Of a DNA stretch of 64,000 nt, positions 38,040-47,013 are shown piece by piece. The position numbers were made by a program, and so were the translations under genes. Position 1 is the first letter of the stretch. Every line of letters starts with the position of its first letter. The notes under the pieces are model-generated. The model searched no databases and had not been told where the DNA came from. It worked only from the letters and a program-made list of their open reading frames with translations. The stretch is from Rhodococcus xishaensis (GTDB lineage: Bacteria; Actinomycetota; Actinomycetes; Mycobacteriales; Mycobacteriaceae): the NCBI RefSeq assembly GCF_004011825.1, contig NZ_RKLO01000002.1, forward strand, positions 434,001 through 498,000, given 5' to 3'.

Positions 38040-39263
38040 ATGAACGAGTCGAAGGGGTCGTCCGGCCAATCCGGGGTGGACGATGCAGGCGGAGGCCCAA
38101 CAGGGAGTGCCGTCGGAACTTTCGAAATGTTGCATGCGGAAACGGTGGTGCCGGTCGAACCTCCCTTGCAGAAGGAGGGACCCTTCCTTCCCGAACTGAC
38201 CGAGGTCGATCTGCTCGTGCGGGCGCCGGAGGCACGGCGTGACTTCAACGTCTCGGGATCAGGGGTGACGGTGGCGGTGCTCGACACCGGACTGCGGACC
38301 ACCCACGTCGACTTCGCGGGCCGGATAATGCCGGGCCGCAACTTCACCGCCGACTACGGCGGCGATCCCGAGGAGGTCGCCGACGGTCATGGACACGGGA
38401 CCAGCGTGGCGGGGATCGCCGTCGCGGGAAGGATCCACACCGGCGTCGCCCCCAGTGCGAGGATCGTCCCGGTGAAGGTGCTCGCCAACGACGGCACCGG
38501 TCGCTTCGCCGACATCCGCGATGCGCTGGATTGGGTGCTCGATCGGCGGGCAACGCTGGGGATCTCGGCTCTGTGCCTGGCGACGGGCGCTGCCGACAAC
38601 CGCACGACGGATACCGACATGCCCGGCGACATGATCGGAGCGCTGCTGCAAGAACTCACCGACGAGGGCGTGTGCTGTTGTGTCGCCGCGGGCAACGATT
38701 ACTACGCGCACGGGGGCATGCAGGGCATGTGCTATCCGGCGGTCTTCCGGCAGACGGTCAGTGTCGGTGCCGTGTACGACGCAGACGAGGGCAGTTTCCG
38801 GTATCGCTACGGCGCGAAGGCATTCGAATCGAACTCGGATCGGCTGACGCCGTTCACGCAACGGTTGCACCGGACCGTGGGTGGTCCGAGCGCAACCGAC
38901 ACGTTCGCCCCCGGCGCCCCGATCACGTCGTCCGGAATCCTCAACGACACCGCGGAGTCGATCCAGTACGGCGCCAGCCAGGCGACGCCGGTGGTGCTCG
39001 GAGTCGTCGCGTTGCTGCAGTCGTTCTACCTGCGGACGAAGGGCCAGTTGCCGACGGTCACCGATGTGAAGCGTTGGCTACAGCGCGGTTCGACCGTTGT
39101 CTTCGACGGCGCCGACGACCACGACAACGTCAACCACACCGAACTCACCTTTCCCCGGGTGAGCGCCATCGGATCACTGCTCGCATGTGCGAAGGATCTT
39201 GCGGTGCGGGAACTTTCGAAGGCGGACCGCGCCGGGCTGGGGACGGAGGCGATGCAGGACTGA
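38040..39263 (+). CDS. Leaderless S8 family serine protease (subtilase)
   Basis: 407 residues from ATG 38040, nine bases after GAGGAGG; an ATG at 38034 sits too close to that site. The catalytic triad is complete: Asp82 (VAVLDTGLR), His119 (GHGHGTSVAG) and Ser313 (YGASQATPVV, a variant of GTSxATP), with the oxyanion Asn in VAAGND. No signal peptide or membrane helix is predicted; residues 1-50 are Gly/Ser/acidic. Three consecutive cysteines (GVCCCVAAGND) precede the oxyanion Asn, a feature reminiscent of the PatA/PatG-type proteases of peptide maturation. The target is unknown, and no precursor-peptide gene was recognised nearby. Confidence 0.82.
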   Translation: MNESKGSSGQSGVDDAGGGPTGSAVGTFEMLHAETVVPVEPPLQKEGPFLPELTEVDLLVRAPEARRDFNVSGSGVTVAVLDTGLRTTHVDFAGRIMPGRNFTADYGGDPEEVADGHGHGTSVAGIAVAGRIHTGVAPSARIVPVKVLANDGTGRFADIRDALDWVLDRRATLGISALCLATGAADNRTTDTDMPGDMIGALLQELTDEGVCCCVAAGNDYYAHGGMQGMCYPAVFRQTVSVGAVYDADEGSFRYRYGAKAFESNSDRLTPFTQRLHRTVGGPSATDTFAPGAPITSSGILNDTAESIQYGASQATPVVLGVVALLQSFYLRTKGQLPTVTDVKRWLQRGSTVVFDGADDHDNVNHTELTFPRVSAIGSLLACAKDLAVRELSKADRAGLGTEAMQD

Positions 39264-39283
39264 ACGCGCGGCCCGAAATGCAA

Positions 39284-39326
39284 GACGACAGATCCCCCGG
39301 CTCGTGGAGCCGGGGGATCTGTCGTC
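39284..39326. terminator. 20-bp perfect-stem terminator between subtilase and tRNA-Leu
   Basis: An exact 20-bp inverted repeat (39284-39303 with 39307-39326) has a three-base loop. It lies 20 bases after the protease stop on the plus strand and 15 bases beyond the 3' end of the tRNA on the minus strand. It is likely a bidirectional terminator for both transcripts. Confidence 0.85.
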
Positions 39327-39341
39327 TGTCTCAACTCAGAG

Positions 39342-39427
39342 TGTCCGAGGGGGGACTTGAACCCCCACGTCCGTTAATAGGACACTAGCACCTCAAGCTA
39401 GCGCGTCTGCCATTCCGCCACTCGGAC
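39342..39427 (-). tRNA. tRNA-Leu (anticodon GAG)
   Basis: On the minus strand the acceptor stem GTCCGAG pairs exactly with CTCGGAC at the 3' side, followed by an A discriminator; CCA is not encoded. The anticodon stem CTAGC/GCTAG encloses TTGAGGT, anticodon GAG reading CUC. A long variable arm (TGTCCTATTAACGGACG) identifies a type II tRNA, and the T arm is GGGGGTTCAAGTCCCCC. The gene is single and about 200 bp from the M20 peptidase start. Confidence 0.96.
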
Positions 39428-39626
39428 TCGTTCGTTGCTCGCGTCTTCGCGAGATATTCGGTTGTCTGTAGTTTCGCCCGCTCTCCGCGGTGCCAGGAAA
39501 GATTATCCGATATTGACCCGTGTCCCTAATCGCCTGGTCAGATGATATTTCTGTGCGATGTGTATGCGGATGTATATGGGAATGTCGCATCACAAGCGCA
39601 GCGCGTGACGGTGGTAGGAAAGTGAT

Positions 39627-40979
39627 GTGGCACCAATCGAAGATTCTGTGGCAGTTGGTCGCGCCGAATCCGAGGTCGTCGACCTCGTCAGCGCACTCAT
39701 CCGGTTCGACACCTCGAACACCGGTGAACTCGAGACCACAAAGGGGGAGCGGGAGTGCGCCCTCTGGGTGAAGGACAAGCTCGACGAGGTCGGGTACGAG
39801 ACCGAGTACGTAGAGTCCGGGGCGCCCGGCCGGGGCAACGTCTTTGCGCGGCTTCGAGGTGCGGACCCGGCACGCGGGACGCTGATGGTGCACGGACATC
39901 TCGACGTCGTTCCGGCCGAACCCTCCGACTGGAGCGTGCATCCCTTCTCCGGTGCGGTCGAGGAAGGCTACGTGTGGGGACGTGGCGCCGTGGACATGAA
40001 GGACATGTGCGGGATGATGCTGGCGCTCGCGCGCCAGTTCAAGATCGAGGGCACAGTACCGCCACGTGACATCTTGTTCGCCTTCGTCGCGGACGAGGAG
40101 GCCGGGGGCAAGTACGGCTGTCAGTGGCTGGTCGACCACCGTCCGGACCTGTTCGACGGCGTCACCGACGCCGTCGGGGAAGTCGGTGGGTTCTCCCTGA
40201 CCATCTCGCGAGCGGATGGCACCGAAAAACGTCTCTACCTCGTCGAGACGGCGGAGAAGAGTCTCGGCTGGATGCGGCTGACCGCGAAGGCCGCCGCGGG
40301 CCACGGCTCGTTCCTGCACGACGAGAACGCCGTTACCATGCTCGCCGACGCGGTCTCGCGCCTCGGAAACCACACGTTCCCGCTGGTGTTATCGGACTCC
40401 GTGGCCGAGTTCCTGACGGTGCTTGCACAGGAGGCCGGGGTCGAGTTCGATCCGGACTCTCCGGACATCGACGGCGCGCTCGCCAAGCTGGGCTCGATTG
40501 CACGAATCGTCGGTGCGACCCTCCGGGACACCGCGAATCCGACGATGTTGCGCGCCGGCTACAAGGCGAACGTCGTCCCGCAGAGCGCCGAGGCGGTCGT
40601 CGACTGCCGGGTGCTGCCGGGCCGTCAGGCAGCCTTCGAACGCGAAGTGGACGAGTTGATCGGCCCGCACGTGACCCGTGAATGGATCACCAAGCTCGAC
40701 TCCTACGAGACGACGTTCGACGGTGCTCTGGTGGACGCGATGAACGCGGCCGTTCTCGCGCACGATCCGAACGGGCGCACAGCGCCATACATGCTCTCCG
40801 GGGGAACGGATGCAAAAGCTTTCGCACGGTTGGGGATTCGCTGCTTCGGGTTCGCCCCGCTGCAGTTGCCCCCAGAGCTGGACTTCGCCGCACTGTTCCA
40901 CGGCGTCGACGAACGGGTGCCGGTGGACTCATTGCACTTCGGAACCCGTGTGATGGAACACTTCTTGCTGCACAGCTGA
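39627..40979 (+). CDS. M20 family metallopeptidase (Rv2141c-like)
   Basis: 450 residues, GTG start. Zinc ligands of the M20/ArgE-DapE-CPG2 fold are visible: MVHGHLDVVP, GRGAVDMKD, VADEEAGG, a Glu in VGEVGGF and the C-terminal His in LDFAALFHGVDERV. A dimerisation domain lies in the middle (about 190-330). It hydrolyses peptide or N-acyl amide bonds of small substrates, the identity of which is unknown. It is followed after 18 bases by a PEBP gene, as in M. tuberculosis Rv2141c-Rv2140c. The preceding 199 bp hold the tRNA promoter and this gene's own. Confidence 0.9.
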   Translation: MAPIEDSVAVGRAESEVVDLVSALIRFDTSNTGELETTKGERECALWVKDKLDEVGYETEYVESGAPGRGNVFARLRGADPARGTLMVHGHLDVVPAEPSDWSVHPFSGAVEEGYVWGRGAVDMKDMCGMMLALARQFKIEGTVPPRDILFAFVADEEAGGKYGCQWLVDHRPDLFDGVTDAVGEVGGFSLTISRADGTEKRLYLVETAEKSLGWMRLTAKAAAGHGSFLHDENAVTMLADAVSRLGNHTFPLVLSDSVAEFLTVLAQEAGVEFDPDSPDIDGALAKLGSIARIVGATLRDTANPTMLRAGYKANVVPQSAEAVVDCRVLPGRQAAFEREVDELIGPHVTREWITKLDSYETTFDGALVDAMNAAVLAHDPNGRTAPYMLSGGTDAKAFARLGIRCFGFAPLQLPPELDFAALFHGVDERVPVDSLHFGTRVMEHFLLHS

Positions 40980-40997
40980 TCGCGAGGAAGGAATCTC

Positions 40998-41528
40998 ATG
41001 GCTCACGACCCGTACGACGGACTGCCCGCCCTGCCGTCCTTCACGCTGACGTCCGACGACGTCACCGACGGTGCACCACTGAACAACGATCAGGTCAGTG
41101 GGATCTTCGGTGCCGGCGGTCACGACATCTCACCACAACTGTCGTGGTCCGGCTTTCCAGCCGAGACGAAGAGCTTCGCCGTGACCGTGTTCGATCCGGA
41201 CGCACCGACCGCGTCCGGTTTCTGGCACTGGGCGGTCGCCAACATCCCGGTCACCACGACATCACTCCCCGCAGGTGCCGGCGACGACACCGGTTCGGGG
41301 CTGCCCGCGGGCGCGGTGACACTGAAGAACGACGGCGGTCTCGCACGCTTTCTCGGCGCCGCGCCCCCGAAGGGCCACGGTCCGCACCGCTACATGATCG
41401 CGGTCCACGCGGTCGACGTCGAGAGGATCGACGTCACGCCTGAGTCGAAGCCGGCGTTCCTCGGATTCAATCTGTACTCCCACGCGATCGCCCGCGCCGT
41501 GATCACCGGAACCTACGAGCAGCGTTAG
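40998..41528 (+). CDS. YbhB/YbcL-type PEBP family protein (Rv2140c-like)
   Basis: 176 residues. The phosphatidylethanolamine-binding protein motifs are present: [39 protein letters not shown] and the ligand-site segment [13 protein letters not shown]. No signal peptide is seen, so it is cytoplasmic. Bacterial members bind anionic ligands; a regulatory target is not known. It ends 89 bp before the convergent pyrD. Confidence 0.9.
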   Translation: MAHDPYDGLPALPSFTLTSDDVTDGAPLNNDQVSGIFGAGGHDISPQLSWSGFPAETKSFAVTVFDPDAPTASGFWHWAVANIPVTTTSLPAGAGDDTGSGLPAGAVTLKNDGGLARFLGAAPPKGHGPHRYMIAVHAVDVERIDVTPESKPAFLGFNLYSHAIARAVITGTYEQR

Positions 41529-41616
41529 GCCCAGCAGCAGCCCGGGTGGACGGGAAGTCGGTGTCGATACCTCAGGGGGGCGATAGCTCAGGCCGGTGGA
41601 GTTCAGGGCCGGTGGG

Positions 41617-42687
41617 TCAGGTGTGTGCGCCCGCACCCACTGCGTCGCTGATCGAGCGGAAGCCGCCCTCACGAACCTTGCGGGCCAGCCCCTTGTGGAG
41701 CCTGCGGGCGTAGAACGGGCCGCCATAGATGAATCCGGTGTAGCCCTGAACCAGCGACGCGCCCGCGAGGATTCGTTCCCACGCCTGGTCGGCGGTCTCG
41801 ATGCCGCCGACTGAGATCAGCACCAGCTTGTCGCCGACGCGAGCGTGCAGACGCCGTAACACCTCGAGCGAGCGCGCGGCGACCGGCGCGCCCGAGAGCC
41901 CGCCCGCGCCGATCTCGTCGATGCGGGATTGCGGGGTGCGCAGACCGGAACGTCCGATCGTGGTGTTGGTCGCCACGATTCCGGCAAGCCCGAGTTCGAC
42001 CGCGAGATCGGCGACGGCGTCGACGTCCTCGTCCGACAGGTCGGGGGCGATCTTCACGAGCACCGGAACACGGACGGTGTCGAGAACGGCCTGCAGCAGC
42101 GGCCGCAACGACTCGACCGCCTGTAGGTCACGCAATCCCGGTGTGTTCGGGGAACTCACGTTGACGACGAGGAAGTCGGCGAGCGGCCCGAGCAGGCGCG
42201 CGCTCTCGGTGTAGTCCGCGGCGGCAGCCTCGGCAGGGACGATCTTGGTCTTGCCGATGTTGGCGCCGATCGGCACGTCCGCGCGCCGGTGCCGCAAGTA
42301 GTTGGCCGCGTTCCCGGCGCCGTGGTTGTTGAAGCCCATTCGGTTGATCAGCGCCCGATCGTGGGGGAGCCGGAACAGACGCGGCACCGGATTGCCCGGT
42401 TGCGGCTGCGCGGTGACGGTACCCACCTCGGCGAATCCGAACCCCATGGGCCCCCACGTGTCGACGCCAGTGGCGTCCTTGTCGAATCCGGCGGCCAGTC
42501 CGACCGGCGCGGGGAAGTCCACATCGAACGCCCGCACGCGCAGCACAGGATCGTCGATCACGAGCACCTTGGCGACCAGCGCGCGGATCGGTGCGAAGCG
42601 TGTGACAAGGCGCATCGCGGCAAACGCCAAGTGGTGGATGCGTTCCGGTGGCACCCGGAACATCAGACGCAGCAGCAGGTAGTACAC
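41617..42687 (-). CDS. pyrD: Dihydroorotate dehydrogenase (quinone), class 2
   Basis: 356 residues, GTG start at 42687. Oxidises dihydroorotate to orotate in pyrimidine synthesis, passing electrons to quinone at the membrane. A short hydrophobic/basic N-terminal helix ([19 protein letters not shown]) forms the membrane-association site of class 2 enzymes. The catalytic base is a serine in [16 protein letters not shown], and FMN contacts include [10 protein letters not shown] and [12 protein letters not shown]. It is the last gene of a tight minus-strand operon with the DUF5703 and LppL-like genes (gaps of 8 and 6 bases). It corresponds to Rv2139. Confidence 0.95.
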   Translation of the reverse strand: MYYLLLRLMFRVPPERIHHLAFAAMRLVTRFAPIRALVAKVLVIDDPVLRVRAFDVDFPAPVGLAAGFDKDATGVDTWGPMGFGFAEVGTVTAQPQPGNPVPRLFRLPHDRALINRMGFNNHGAGNAANYLRHRRADVPIGANIGKTKIVPAEAAAADYTESARLLGPLADFLVVNVSSPNTPGLRDLQAVESLRPLLQAVLDTVRVPVLVKIAPDLSDEDVDAVADLAVELGLAGIVATNTTIGRSGLRTPQSRIDEIGAGGLSGAPVAARSLEVLRRLHARVGDKLVLISVGGIETADQAWERILAGASLVQGYTGFIYGGPFYARRLHKGLARKVREGGFRSISDAVGAGAHT

Positions 42688-42695
42688 GAGTCTCC

Positions 42696-42935
42696 CTAGA
42701 TTCCAGGTGCCGGAATGTGGTGGGCGGTCTTGCGCCGACGGAGCAGGATCCGGCGGCTGCCGTCGGTGTAGAGCCGCACACGGGACAGCTCCCAGCCACC
42801 GAACTCGGCCTGCAGCGCCAAACGCAAAGAGGCGCTGACACGGGTCACCTCACGTGGTAGTCGCAGCGGCAGGTACTCGAACTCGTCCGAGTCCGTCTCC
42901 CACTCGAGCGGGATTCCACGGAAGCGACGCGACAC
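42696..42935 (-). CDS. Small conserved protein, probably DUF5703
   Basis: 79 residues, acidic N terminus and basic C terminus ([20 protein letters not shown] ... [19 protein letters not shown]), no signal or membrane segment. It contains the conserved [20 protein letters not shown] and [16 protein letters not shown]. The assignment to the DUF5703 family is from memory of the sequence style and size. It lies between lppL and pyrD with single-digit gaps, so it is surely co-transcribed. Function unknown. Confidence 0.7.
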   Translation of the reverse strand: MSRRFRGIPLEWETDSDEFEYLPLRLPREVTRVSASLRLALQAEFGGWELSRVRLYTDGSRRILLRRRKTAHHIPAPGI

Positions 42936-42941
42936 AGCGGA

Positions 42942-43940
42942 TCACCGGGCCGGCAGCGGGATCCGCTGCAGACCATCTCCGGTCGCGGAACCGACGAGCA
43001 GCGTACCGCCGACGGTGTCGACCGCCACGGAGTTGGGTTGGCGGACGGTATTGAACCGCGCCTCCTCGACGGGAATACCGGTCGAGATGTCGAAGCCGAG
43101 GACCATGTTTACCTCGGTCAGCGTGACCCACACGAGATCGGTCCGCACGTCGTACGCGATTCCGTAAGGGGCACCCGAGACCGGGTAGCGCTGTCGCATG
43201 ATCAAGGGGTCGGTGGTGAAGACCAGTAGCTCGTCGCCGGTGGTGTCCGTGACGAGTATCCGACCGAACGGGTCGGTCGCGAGTTGGGTAGCGCCCTCAC
43301 CGGCCCGTAGCGCCATGCCGAGCGAGGAGTCTTCGAGATCGATTTCGGTCACCGATGTCTGCCGTCGGTCCAGAGCGCTCAGGTCGCCGTCGGTCACCGC
43401 CAGCGCATCCACCGAGGCGAGACCGGAGACCGTCTGTGTGACGCCGCCGGAGGGATCGAGCACCTGAATCTCCCCGTTGGCCAACCCGACCGCCAGCGAG
43501 CCGTCTGGGAGGAAGACCGCAGAGCGAGCGTCACCGTCGACCGCGATCGAGGTCTTCTCGCCGGATGCCGTGTCGACGATCTGCACACGATCATTCATCG
43601 GGAGCAGCACCCGCCCGTCCGGCGCCGAGGTGATCTCTGCCGCAGCCCCGTCGAGGACGACCTCCCGCGGTTGCGCCGAACCCTCGGAAAGCAGCAGCAG
43701 GCGCGTTCCGTCGTCGGTGAGGATCGCGGTGGTGCTCGAGGTGAGGTCGAACGTGAGTGCGTCGATCGTCTGACCGAGGTTGTCCACCGTCCCGTCCGGC
43801 ATCGCGCCGGCCGGGGACACGGCCGGGGTCGCGGGTTCGATCGTGGCGAGATTGTCACCGCCCGTCACGGACGCGCACCCGCCCAGCAGCAACGCGGTGC
43901 CGATAGCGGTGGCGATGATGCGCGGTGCGGGTATTCGCAT
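42942..43940 (-). CDS. lppL: LppL-like lipoprotein with beta-propeller repeats
   Basis: 332 residues from ATG 43940. The signal peptide (RIIATAIGTALLLGGC) ends in a lipobox at about residues 19-22. The rest is built of repeated blades (DGRVLLPMNDRVQIVDTASG, DGSLAVGLANGEIQVLDPSG, PFGRILVTDTTGDELLVFTT and so on), an NHL/YVTN-type beta-propeller. It is likely exported, lipid-anchored and ligand- or protein-binding. It corresponds to Rv2138 (LppL). It is the first gene of the operon with DUF5703 and pyrD. Confidence 0.85.
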   Translation of the reverse strand: MRIPAPRIIATAIGTALLLGGCASVTGGDNLATIEPATPAVSPAGAMPDGTVDNLGQTIDALTFDLTSSTTAILTDDGTRLLLLSEGSAQPREVVLDGAAAEITSAPDGRVLLPMNDRVQIVDTASGEKTSIAVDGDARSAVFLPDGSLAVGLANGEIQVLDPSGGVTQTVSGLASVDALAVTDGDLSALDRRQTSVTEIDLEDSSLGMALRAGEGATQLATDPFGRILVTDTTGDELLVFTTDPLIMRQRYPVSGAPYGIAYDVRTDLVWVTLTEVNMVLGFDISTGIPVEEARFNTVRQPNSVAVDTVGGTLLVGSATGDGLQRIPLPAR

Positions 43941-44054
43941 GGGTGTGCTCCTGGAAGCTGGTGCGGGGTGGTGCGTGTTCGCTCGCCCTCTAGCATCCAT
44001 GATCGACCGGACCGGCCGGAATTCGACTCACCTCTTCGCGCGACACGCGACAAC

Positions 44055-44921
44055 TCAGGGAGAGGTACCGGGCGGATCGTCGCGGCGCGGCAACACCAGC
44101 ATCGCGCCCGACCGGGGGTGCGTGAATACCTCGATCGGATGCCCGTACACGTCGCTCAGCAAGCCCTCGGTGAGGACGTCGGCTGGTGGCCCGTCGGCCG
44201 CCGACCTACCGTCATCGAGCACACAAATGCGGTCGGCGTACGCGGCCGCGAGACCGAGGTCGTGCACCACCACCACCACAGCAGCACCCTCGCCCGCGCG
44301 CTCACGAACGATTTGCATGACGGCCTCCTGATGGCCGAGGTCGAGCGCCGCGGTCGGCTCGTCGAGCAACACCGTCTCGGTGGACTGGGCGAGCACTCGA
44401 GCGAGGGCGACCCTGGCGCGTTCGCCGCCCGAGAGGACGCTGAACGGGCGATCGGCAAGGTGCCGGACATCGCACATGTTCAGGCATTCGTCGATCCGCC
44501 GTTCGTCGTCGGTCGCTCGGATGGTTCGGTGCCACGGGGATCGCCCCATTCGGACGACCTGTCGGGCGGTGAACGAGAAGCCGACGGTGTGCTGTTGCGG
44601 CAGCACCGCCCGTCGCCGGGCCATCTCACCAGGCGACCAGTGCGCGAGCGGCCTGCCGTCGAGTTCGACCGCACCCGATGCCACCGGCTGATCACCGGAC
44701 AGGGCGGCCAGCAGAGTCGACTTGCCGGCGCCGTTGGGGCCGACCAGCGCGAGGACCTCGCCGGCGTGGACTGTGAGGCTCACCCCGTCGAGGACGGCGC
44801 GGCCGCCACGCTCGACCCTGATGTCCGCGGCGCGCATGGTGACGGTGCCGCGCTCGTTCGGGGTGGGAAGGTCGGACCGTCGTCTGAACAGGCGGCGGGA
44901 GCGGTCGAGCAAAAAGGTCAT
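44055..44921 (-). CDS. hmuV: Heme ABC transporter ATPase HmuV
   Basis: 288 residues. Its ATG at 44921 shares one base with the stop of hmuU (TGATG); an ATG at 44930 is possible. It has Walker A GPNGAGKST, Q-loop LPQQHTVGFSFTARQVV, signature LSGGERARVALAR and Walker B VLLDEPTAALDLGHQ. It energises import of heme through HmuU with the binding protein HmuT. It is the last gene of the operon. The order oxygenase-binding protein-permease-ATPase is seen directly from overlaps. Confidence 0.92.
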   Translation of the reverse strand: MTFLLDRSRRLFRRRSDLPTPNERGTVTMRAADIRVERGGRAVLDGVSLTVHAGEVLALVGPNGAGKSTLLAALSGDQPVASGAVELDGRPLAHWSPGEMARRRAVLPQQHTVGFSFTARQVVRMGRSPWHRTIRATDDERRIDECLNMCDVRHLADRPFSVLSGGERARVALARVLAQSTETVLLDEPTAALDLGHQEAVMQIVRERAGEGAAVVVVVHDLGLAAAYADRICVLDDGRSAADGPPADVLTEGLLSDVYGHPIEVFTHPRSGAMLVLPRRDDPPGTSP

Positions 44922-46000
44922 CACGCCCATCCGCCTTGGCTCGAGCGGGTACGGCGCAGCAGCCAGAAGAAGAACGGTCCGCCGACGAGCGAGGTGAGCA
45001 TGCCGAGCGGTAGATCGGCGTTGGGCACCAGTGTGCGGGCACCGAGGTCGGCCGCGAGCAAGACCACAGCGCCGCCGAGCACGCTGGCAGGCAGCAGCAG
45101 TCGGTGCCCGGGACCGACCAGCATCCGCATGACGTGCGGAACCACGAGGCCGACGAACAGGATGATGCCGGTGAACGCCACGCTCGACGACACCAGCACA
45201 GCCACGATCACGATCGCGATCAGCCGCAACCGTTCGACGTCCACACCCAGATGCCGGGCTGCGCTTTCGCCGAGCGCCAGCAGGTCCAGCCTGGCCGCGA
45301 TGAGCATCGACGCCGCGATACCCGCGATCGCCATCGGAGCGACGATCGCGACCGCGTTCCAGGTCGCGCCGTTGAGGCTGCCCAACTGCCAGAACACGAT
45401 CTGGTCGCGGGCAGCAGGGCTCGCGACGAAGGTGAAGAAGGCAATGAGGCCGCCCGCGAACGCGTTGACCGCGACGCCGGTCAGCACCAAGGTGACAACC
45501 TCGGTGCGCCCCTCTGCGCGCGCCAGCAGGTAGACGAGGGTTGTCGTGATCAACCCGGCGATGAACGCCGACGTGGCGACCGCCGGACCGGCGGTGAAGG
45601 CGCCACCGAGGACGATGACCGCGCTGGCGCCGACGGCGGCGCCGGCGGAGACGCCGATGACGCCCGGTTCGGCGAGCGGGTTGGAGAATACCCCTTGCAG
45701 GAGCGCGCCGGCGCAGCCGAGAGCGGCGCCTACCAGCATGGCAAGAATTACTCGGGGGAACCGCACCTGCCACAGGGTCACTTCACCGCTCGGGTGTGAC
45801 GGCATCGGACCGATGTCCAGACCGATGCGGTGTGTCAGGCTGCCGAGCACCTCGGCCGGGCTGGTCGGGACCTGGCCGATGGTGGCGGAGGCGAGCGCGA
45901 GGAGCGCCAGCAGGATCACCAAGCCCGCGATGACAGTTCCCGCGCGCACCCGGGGACGAGATGCAACTTCTGGGCTCGGTTGCCGCTCGTTGATGCTCAT
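44921..46000 (-). CDS. hmuU: Heme ABC transporter permease HmuU (FecCD family)
   Basis: 359 residues with about nine membrane helices. FecCD signatures are PRVILAMLVGAALGCAGALLQGVFSNPLAEPGVIGVSAGA and the coupling region GAVNAFAGG/LGESAARHLGVDVERLR, with GIILFVGLVVPHVMRMLVGPGHR near the end. It forms a homodimeric channel for heme (or siderophore, but the oxygenase neighbour argues for heme). The start overlaps the hmuT stop by four bases (ATGA at 45997-46000). Confidence 0.92.
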   Translation of the reverse strand: MSINERQPSPEVASRPRVRAGTVIAGLVILLALLALASATIGQVPTSPAEVLGSLTHRIGLDIGPMPSHPSGEVTLWQVRFPRVILAMLVGAALGCAGALLQGVFSNPLAEPGVIGVSAGAAVGASAVIVLGGAFTAGPAVATSAFIAGLITTTLVYLLARAEGRTEVVTLVLTGVAVNAFAGGLIAFFTFVASPAARDQIVFWQLGSLNGATWNAVAIVAPMAIAGIAASMLIAARLDLLALGESAARHLGVDVERLRLIAIVIVAVLVSSSVAFTGIILFVGLVVPHVMRMLVGPGHRLLLPASVLGGAVVLLAADLGARTLVPNADLPLGMLTSLVGGPFFFWLLRRTRSSQGGWA

Positions 46001-47013
46001 CCCGCGGCGGGACGGTAGATCGCATCGGACAGGGCCGCGAGGATCTGGCCGGTGTTGGGTCCGAAGCTGAGCAACACGCTGTCGGACATGTCGACGACCC
46101 GCTTGTTCTGCCCCGCCGGGGTCTGCGCGATGCCCGGGATGTTCTCGAGCCCGTCGAGTCCGCCGATGGATTCGAGTCCGCCAGTCATCATCAACAGGAC
46201 GTCGGGTGCTGCGGCGATCATGGCTTCGCTGGTAACCGGCTGGAATTGCTGGGTCAGACCGGAGGCGGTGCCCGCGTCCGTCGCACCGAGGGCCTCGATG
46301 AGCGCGTCCGCGCCCGATCCGGGGCCGCCGAGGATCATGATGGCGGAGCCGCGAAGGTAGAGGAATGCGATCTCGAGCTTGTCGCGATCCTGCGGGACCG
46401 ATGCCTTGGCGTCGGCGATCTCCTTCTCGGTGCGCTCTACCAGCTCCGCCCCCTGCGCCGGTACCCCGAGGGCCTGTGCGACGGCGGTGATCTGCCCGGG
46501 CACGCCTTCGAGCGTACGAGCGGGATCGAAGAACACGACAGGGATGCCTGCGGTGCGGAGTTGGTCCTGGACGGCCTTCGGGCCGATGCTGGTGTCGGTG
46601 AGAACGACGGTCGGGGCGAGGTTCAAGATCGCCTCGGCGCTGAGCGATTGTCCGCCGGGTGTGATGTCGGGGATGTCCAGGGCGGAAGGGAACGCCGACG
46701 CGGTGTCCCGGCCGACGACGTTGTCGCCGAGGCCGAGGGCGAACACTGTCTGTGTCAGGGTTCCGTAGCGGTCGGCGGTCACGATCCGGCTGGCGTCGGT
46801 GACGGTCACCTCGACGCCGTCGAAGCCTCGCACTGTCGCGGGCAGTTGCGGCGTCGGATTGTCCGCGATCGGGCGGGGATCGGTGTTCGCCACAACCGCG
46901 GTGGTGCGGCCGTGCTGGTCGGTGTCGCCGGTCGTGACGGACGTGCAGGCGGCCAGGGTGATGACCGACGCGATCGCGGCCGATGCGGCGAGAAGTCGGG
47001 GGAAGTATCTCAT
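45997..47013 (-). CDS. hmuT: Heme-binding lipoprotein HmuT
   Basis: 338 residues. The lipobox Leu-Ala-Ala-Cys at about residues 20-23 follows a signal peptide. The periplasmic-binding-protein class III fold shows GLGDNVVGRDTASAFPSALD, ILNLAPTVVLTD, and a long connecting helix region. It captures heme outside the membrane and delivers it to HmuU. The stop overlaps hmuU and the start overlaps hmuO (both ATGA), so all four genes are translationally coupled. Confidence 0.9.
   Translation of the reverse strand: MRYFPRLLAASAAIASVITLAACTSVTTGDTDQHGRTTAVVANTDPRPIADNPTPQLPATVRGFDGVEVTVTDASRIVTADRYGTLTQTVFALGLGDNVVGRDTASAFPSALDIPDITPGGQSLSAEAILNLAPTVVLTDTSIGPKAVQDQLRTAGIPVVFFDPARTLEGVPGQITAVAQALGVPAQGAELVERTEKEIADAKASVPQDRDKLEIAFLYLRGSAIMILGGPGSGADALIEALGATDAGTASGLTQQFQPVTSEAMIAAAPDVLLMMTGGLESIGGLDGLENIPGIAQTPAGQNKRVVDMSDSVLLSFGPNTGQILAALSDAIYRPAAG

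Noticed and set aside
39342-39427. tRNA-Leu as an integration site for a mobile element
   Set aside because: No integrase, flanking attachment repeat or phage gene is seen on either side.
41529-41616. Terminator between the PEBP gene and pyrD
   Set aside because: The gap contains imperfect direct CCGGTGG repeats but no stem that I can support as a hairpin.
44922-45773. Extended HmuV reading frame antisense-like over hmuU
   Set aside because: It overlaps the well-supported permease in another frame and has low-complexity Arg/Gly content; the ATPase fold begins after 44921.
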